A stretch of DNA of 22,549 nt from a virus: positions 1 through 22,549 of the IMG/VR virus record IMGVR_UViG_3300036985_003072. The stretch is one strand, 5' to 3'. A model generated the notes under the pieces. That model did no database searches and was not told where the DNA came from. It worked only from the letters and a program-made list of their open reading frames with translations. Shown here piece after piece: positions 21,301-22,549 of the stretch. Each line of letters opens with the position of its first letter. Position 1 is the first letter of the stretch. The position numbers and the translations under genes are program-made.

Positions 21301-22549
21301 GGAACGCAACGCGATCTGGGGCAAGCAGGATATGTCAGCGACTAAACTGATCAAGACCTTCAAGCAACACCCAAATCTGGGGCCAATAATACTAAAGAAG
21401 TTGCTTTCTTCTTACGACTTTATTGGCGGAAACAGGAAAGCGGAGAATGATGTATCGGCGTCCTTCACTAACTGCGACCCCAGTGAAGCCTGCGCGATCC
21501 ATTGCTACGCGGCCAACTCCAACGCGCGGCCAAGTGAACTTGCCAAGTCCGAATTCACCGAGTTCATGATTGAGCATTTTCCAGAAGAGATGGCGAATAA
21601 GATAGCAGGCGATTATCTTATGACCTCTGCGGGCAAATCTGGGTTGTCACTGCGTCTGAATGATAAAGGGGATCTGTCCCTTGCCCAGGTGCGCCTGATT
21701 GGACTGTTGAACGAAAAAGGGGTTGCCACCCAGGTTTTCTCCAAACGCCCCGAGTTATTGCGATCGTTATCCGATATGAACCTGAAGATGCTATCAGTTG
21801 ACGGCAGCAATATGGCTTTGGCGGAGGCGAACCCAGATCTGCGTTTGGCCGTGACTATTACCGACGATACCACCGAGGCAATGCTGATCCCTATTCATGA
21901 CCGGGTATCGGTCTATTTACCGGTAAACCTGAAAGGGAAAGCGGTTACCAAAGAAGAACTTAAGTCGCGATTCCCAACGTTGTACCGGCGCATGATCCGG
22001 GAGAACCTGTGCCCGGTCGACGGGGGAAAACTAGAAACAAAACCAGGAACTTCTTTTGTTGACATCCTCGATAAAACAGCGGATAAGGGGGTATGGACGT
22101 GCACCGCGTGCGATATTACCGGCGTGCCTGGTTGCTTTAAAGGCGATCGACAAACCAACCAACGCAAAGCACAAACAATCTCCTTGACCGAGGTGACCAA
22201 AGAGTTACGCGCGGCCAAGGTGCGCAAAGAACTCCAGAAAAACCTGGAGGAACTACTTAATTTAGGGGGTATCGATGGAGAGCTTTACAGCCAACTCAGC
22301 CAAGCATTATCTACTGGGCAACGCGCGGTTCGGGAAATTGCTGACAGCAGAGGAGAAAGCGGAGTTGATAAAAGGGCAAGCGGAGCGCCTCAAACTACAG
22401 AGGGAAGCGGAAGCGGAACTGGACGCGATGCTGGCGGAAGCGGAAGCTACAACCAAAGCAAACGCAGCGGGGCAGACCCCTACACCACCGACCTCTTCGG
22501 GGATTCGGTATCCGGTGACAGCGGAGAAAATGGAAACGCCAAAACAGGA
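18308..22549 (+). CDS. Giant multidomain ejection ('polyvalent') protein, 3'-truncated by the window
   Basis: Open from ATG 18308 (ATGA overlap) to the right edge without a stop: 1414 codons seen, C-terminus outside. Residues 1-700 resemble the gp16-type internal protein of podophages: helical, with a hydrophobic stretch at about 223-260 (MPTTAALALTTFLTRGAA) and a Gly-rich one at about 438-462 (QGGVVGGLTGGTFAGIMGGA), likely membrane-interacting. At about 650 the text VRIPIEEY-like 'IAIPIEEYTTQIAP' is typical of phage polyvalent proteins. Residues about 750-920 form an ADP-ribosyltransferase-like domain, and about 1040-1290 a cysteine-cluster domain; both are described separately. Residues 1345-1414 are Gly/Ser-rich with a DLFGD motif. 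The protein would be packaged and injected with the genome, so its enzyme domains could act in the host at once. Domain calls are by motif. Confidence 0.8.
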   Translation, partial: MNIDFNEEATPNTDPHQGALSLPAAAPVPDQAQAARFGFYAASDTDPQTYAEMSRLAKIANVPVDAAMANPKEVKQQVRMGSIDFNTLAQVAPATAATLANIHAAKLAHDDVNNMSDVETALTYMGASGRAGGHEFLAAGAKLIDAVQPFTPSDQDLATLYKNDPEGLKRMREHSAATFLSRFAKGETQAANATMEAIPQQAKDAYGNLKYETTDTDNAAYLSPVKMISDMIRSMPTTAALALTTFLTRGAANTARQQAALVEGATEETIRQAGIDAATKMATQFGAASEGVVGYGQQANQTQQTLEDTPTSTIEFSHKARDVKPGELTLGTWSSNQEFQDLVSQGYDPAAARIYLSARGAEQAGAVAGVVDTLTNAVGGHFLGKIIGDGGKVLPRIGKGLANEGGVETVQSGGEQLGENAVLQSTIKPDTPLMDNVFESMIQGGVVGGLTGGTFAGIMGGAQKRKDRAGQSEQNAQMIEQLNKLSQASQVLARSPETFENLVRQASANGTVNQIYIEANALMQSGLADQLAAVSPSVAAQLQTAAQTGGQIAIPIEEYTTQIAPTELSQPLLDHLKLDPEGYSRAEAAAYMQSEGDQLRADMETTLSVKLQDLAFRQSRDGLKTQFKTQLDGLNHHDSHVNEAYATHLANYFGVMSERMGMTPEEMYQQFPVNFASELAPGQHYDQRSVFDPEQADMFAEDFADKESTINKWGETRGNTDSSGNRITATKQGLDNFWEYYGAGPRDDGGRPILLYHSTNADISHFKTGQKTTNNYGLLGDVETSRAGIFATPEISFSQEYLKDGAGQNVMPVYMALENPLDLRAGLKESDERVLETNGVNTKYVLTIQNEWELFDNDDEGKNDFVDSLKKAGFDGAIFTEEGQDGESHDTYVAFSPEQIKSAIGNSGRFDPNDPNILHQKEPAEGANAITGDLERVNPDVREAVESRIARMDEAEQQRVRANLEAFKSTSWAAAAIKGMAYREMLERALVGEDISNLERNAIWGKQDMSATKLIKTFKQHPNLGPIILKKLLSSYDFIGGNRKAENDVSASFTNCDPSEACAIHCYAANSNARPSELAKSEFTEFMIEHFPEEMANKIAGDYLMTSAGKSGLSLRLNDKGDLSLAQVRLIGLLNEKGVATQVFSKRPELLRSLSDMNLKMLSVDGSNMALAEANPDLRLAVTITDDTTEAMLIPIHDRVSVYLPVNLKGKAVTKEELKSRFPTLYRRMIRENLCPVDGGKLETKPGTSFVDILDKTADKGVWTCTACDITGVPGCFKGDRQTNQRKAQTISLTEVTKELRAAKVRKELQKNLEELLNLGGIDGELYSQLSQALSTGQRAVREIADSRGESGVDKRASGAPQTTEGSGSGTGRDAGGSGSYNQSKRSGADPYTTDLFGDSVSGDSGENGNAKTG
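20430..21060 (+). other. ADP-ribosyltransferase-like domain inside the giant protein
   Basis: Residues about 708-917 of the giant protein. The ordered signature is LYHSTN with H757, GIFATPEISFSQEYL with Y801, a beta strand VMPVYMALENPLDLR, GFDGAIF, then YVAFSPEQIKSAIGN with E898, closing with R-F-D-P-N-D-P-N-I-L. This H-Y-E type order and the F-x-P-E-Q-I-K-S ending are those of the ART modules found in phage polyvalent proteins. G+C is low here (21 of 60 bases at 20821-20880) against 40 of 60 at 20041-20100, so the module looks recently acquired. The target is unknown; T4 Alt shows that injected ARTs can modify host RNA polymerase. Confidence 0.65.
21440..22180 (+). other. Double cysteine-cluster (putative Fe-S/metal) domain inside the giant protein
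   Basis: Residues about 1045-1291. The first cluster is C1056-x5-C1062-x3-C1066 followed by Y-A (CDPSEACAIHCYA). Next comes an alternating strand/helix stretch with L-R-L-N-D-K-G-D (about 1113-1122) and VFSKRPELLRSL, suggesting a beta/alpha barrel. The second cluster is C1235-x29-C1265-x2-C1268-x7-C1276 (WTCTACDITGVPGCF). The C...CYA entry, GD strand and late cysteines recall phage GP88 and Gp37/Gp68-type proteins, the latter being radical-SAM-like, but the spacing is not the canonical C-x3-C-x2-C. I assign no reaction. Confidence 0.45.
22275..22549 (+). CDS. Possible nested gene in the +1 frame, 3'-truncated by the window
   Basis: ATG 22275 is preceded by TTTAGGGGG at 22261-22269, a good ribosome site, and its frame is open for 91 codons to the right edge. 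The product is a plausible soluble helical protein: ANSAKHYLLGNARFGKLLTA, EEKAELIKGQAERLKLQREA, then EAELDAMLAEAEATTKANAA and a Pro/Thr tail. It overlaps the giant gene, whose own reading in this stretch is Gly/Ser-rich and uses AGA, AGG and GGA codons rare in the rest of the window, whereas the nested frame uses GCG, GAG and CTG. Either the two genes overlap, or this is the start of the next gene with the giant gene ending soon after the edge. I recognise no family. Confidence 0.4.
   Translation, partial: MESFTANSAKHYLLGNARFGKLLTAEEKAELIKGQAERLKLQREAEAELDAMLAEAEATTKANAAGQTPTPPTSSGIRYPVTAEKMETPKQ

Noticed and set aside
21473-21505. Canonical radical-SAM motif in the giant protein
   Set aside because: Spacing is C-x5-C-x3-C, not C-x3-C-x2-C, so a radical-SAM reaction is not claimed.
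1-22549. tRNA, rRNA, insertion sequence, integrase or att site
   Set aside because: None could be recognised on either strand; apart from the gaps described, the window is filled with phage coding sequence.

Overview
This window is a stretch of a tailed bacteriophage or prophage genome with podovirus architecture. The best match by gene order and protein character is the Salmonella epsilon15 / Bordetella BPP-1 group of temperate podophages. The reasons are a 335-residue HK97-type capsid gene, a Bbp16-like cement gene just after it, Bbp19-like and staple-like genes just before the scaffold, T7-style portal/tail-tube/core genes, and a giant multidomain ejection protein at the end. Nearly all coding is on the + strand and tightly packed, with many 1-4 base stop/start overlaps. 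Backbone G+C is fairly high, which would suit a gamma- or betaproteobacterial host, but the host cannot be named from the sequence.

Layout. 1-237: end of a small Cro/YdaS-like regulator. 234-2375: primase-helicase (PrimPol plus VirE-type ATPase). 2361-2592: a non-coding gap full of 10-14 base repeats in both orientations around an AT-rich core, a plausible replication origin or control site. 2593-4826: small HTH protein, small terminase (Sf6-like) and large terminase. 4866-6094: a GNAT acetyltransferase, a beta-rich unknown and a small virion-associated unknown. 6095-7756: portal. 7766-9562: a mosaic SGNH-hydrolase protein, probably receptor-binding. 9562-9663: a 33-residue membrane peptide. 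9660-12684: capsid staple, Bbp19-like protein, scaffold, major capsid protein, cement protein and a small protein, closed by an intrinsic terminator. 12749-15444: the two tail-tube proteins. 15505 to the right edge: three ejection (internal core) proteins.

Working together: the primase-helicase copies the genome. The terminase pair packages it through the portal into a capsid built on the scaffold and stabilised by cement/staple proteins. The adaptor and nozzle make the short tail. The three core proteins (gp14-like, a lytic transglycosylase, and the giant protein) would be ejected ahead of the DNA.

The most interesting part is the last gene, 18308 to beyond 22549, open for at least 1414 codons. 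After a gp16-like N-terminal half it carries a compositionally foreign ADP-ribosyltransferase-like domain, then a domain with two cysteine clusters that looks like a metal/Fe-S protein. It ends in a Gly/Ser-rich tail that is overprinted by a second open, well-initiated reading frame. Other points of note are a 20-base element repeated exactly at two gene boundaries (and loosely at a third), and the origin-like repeat block.
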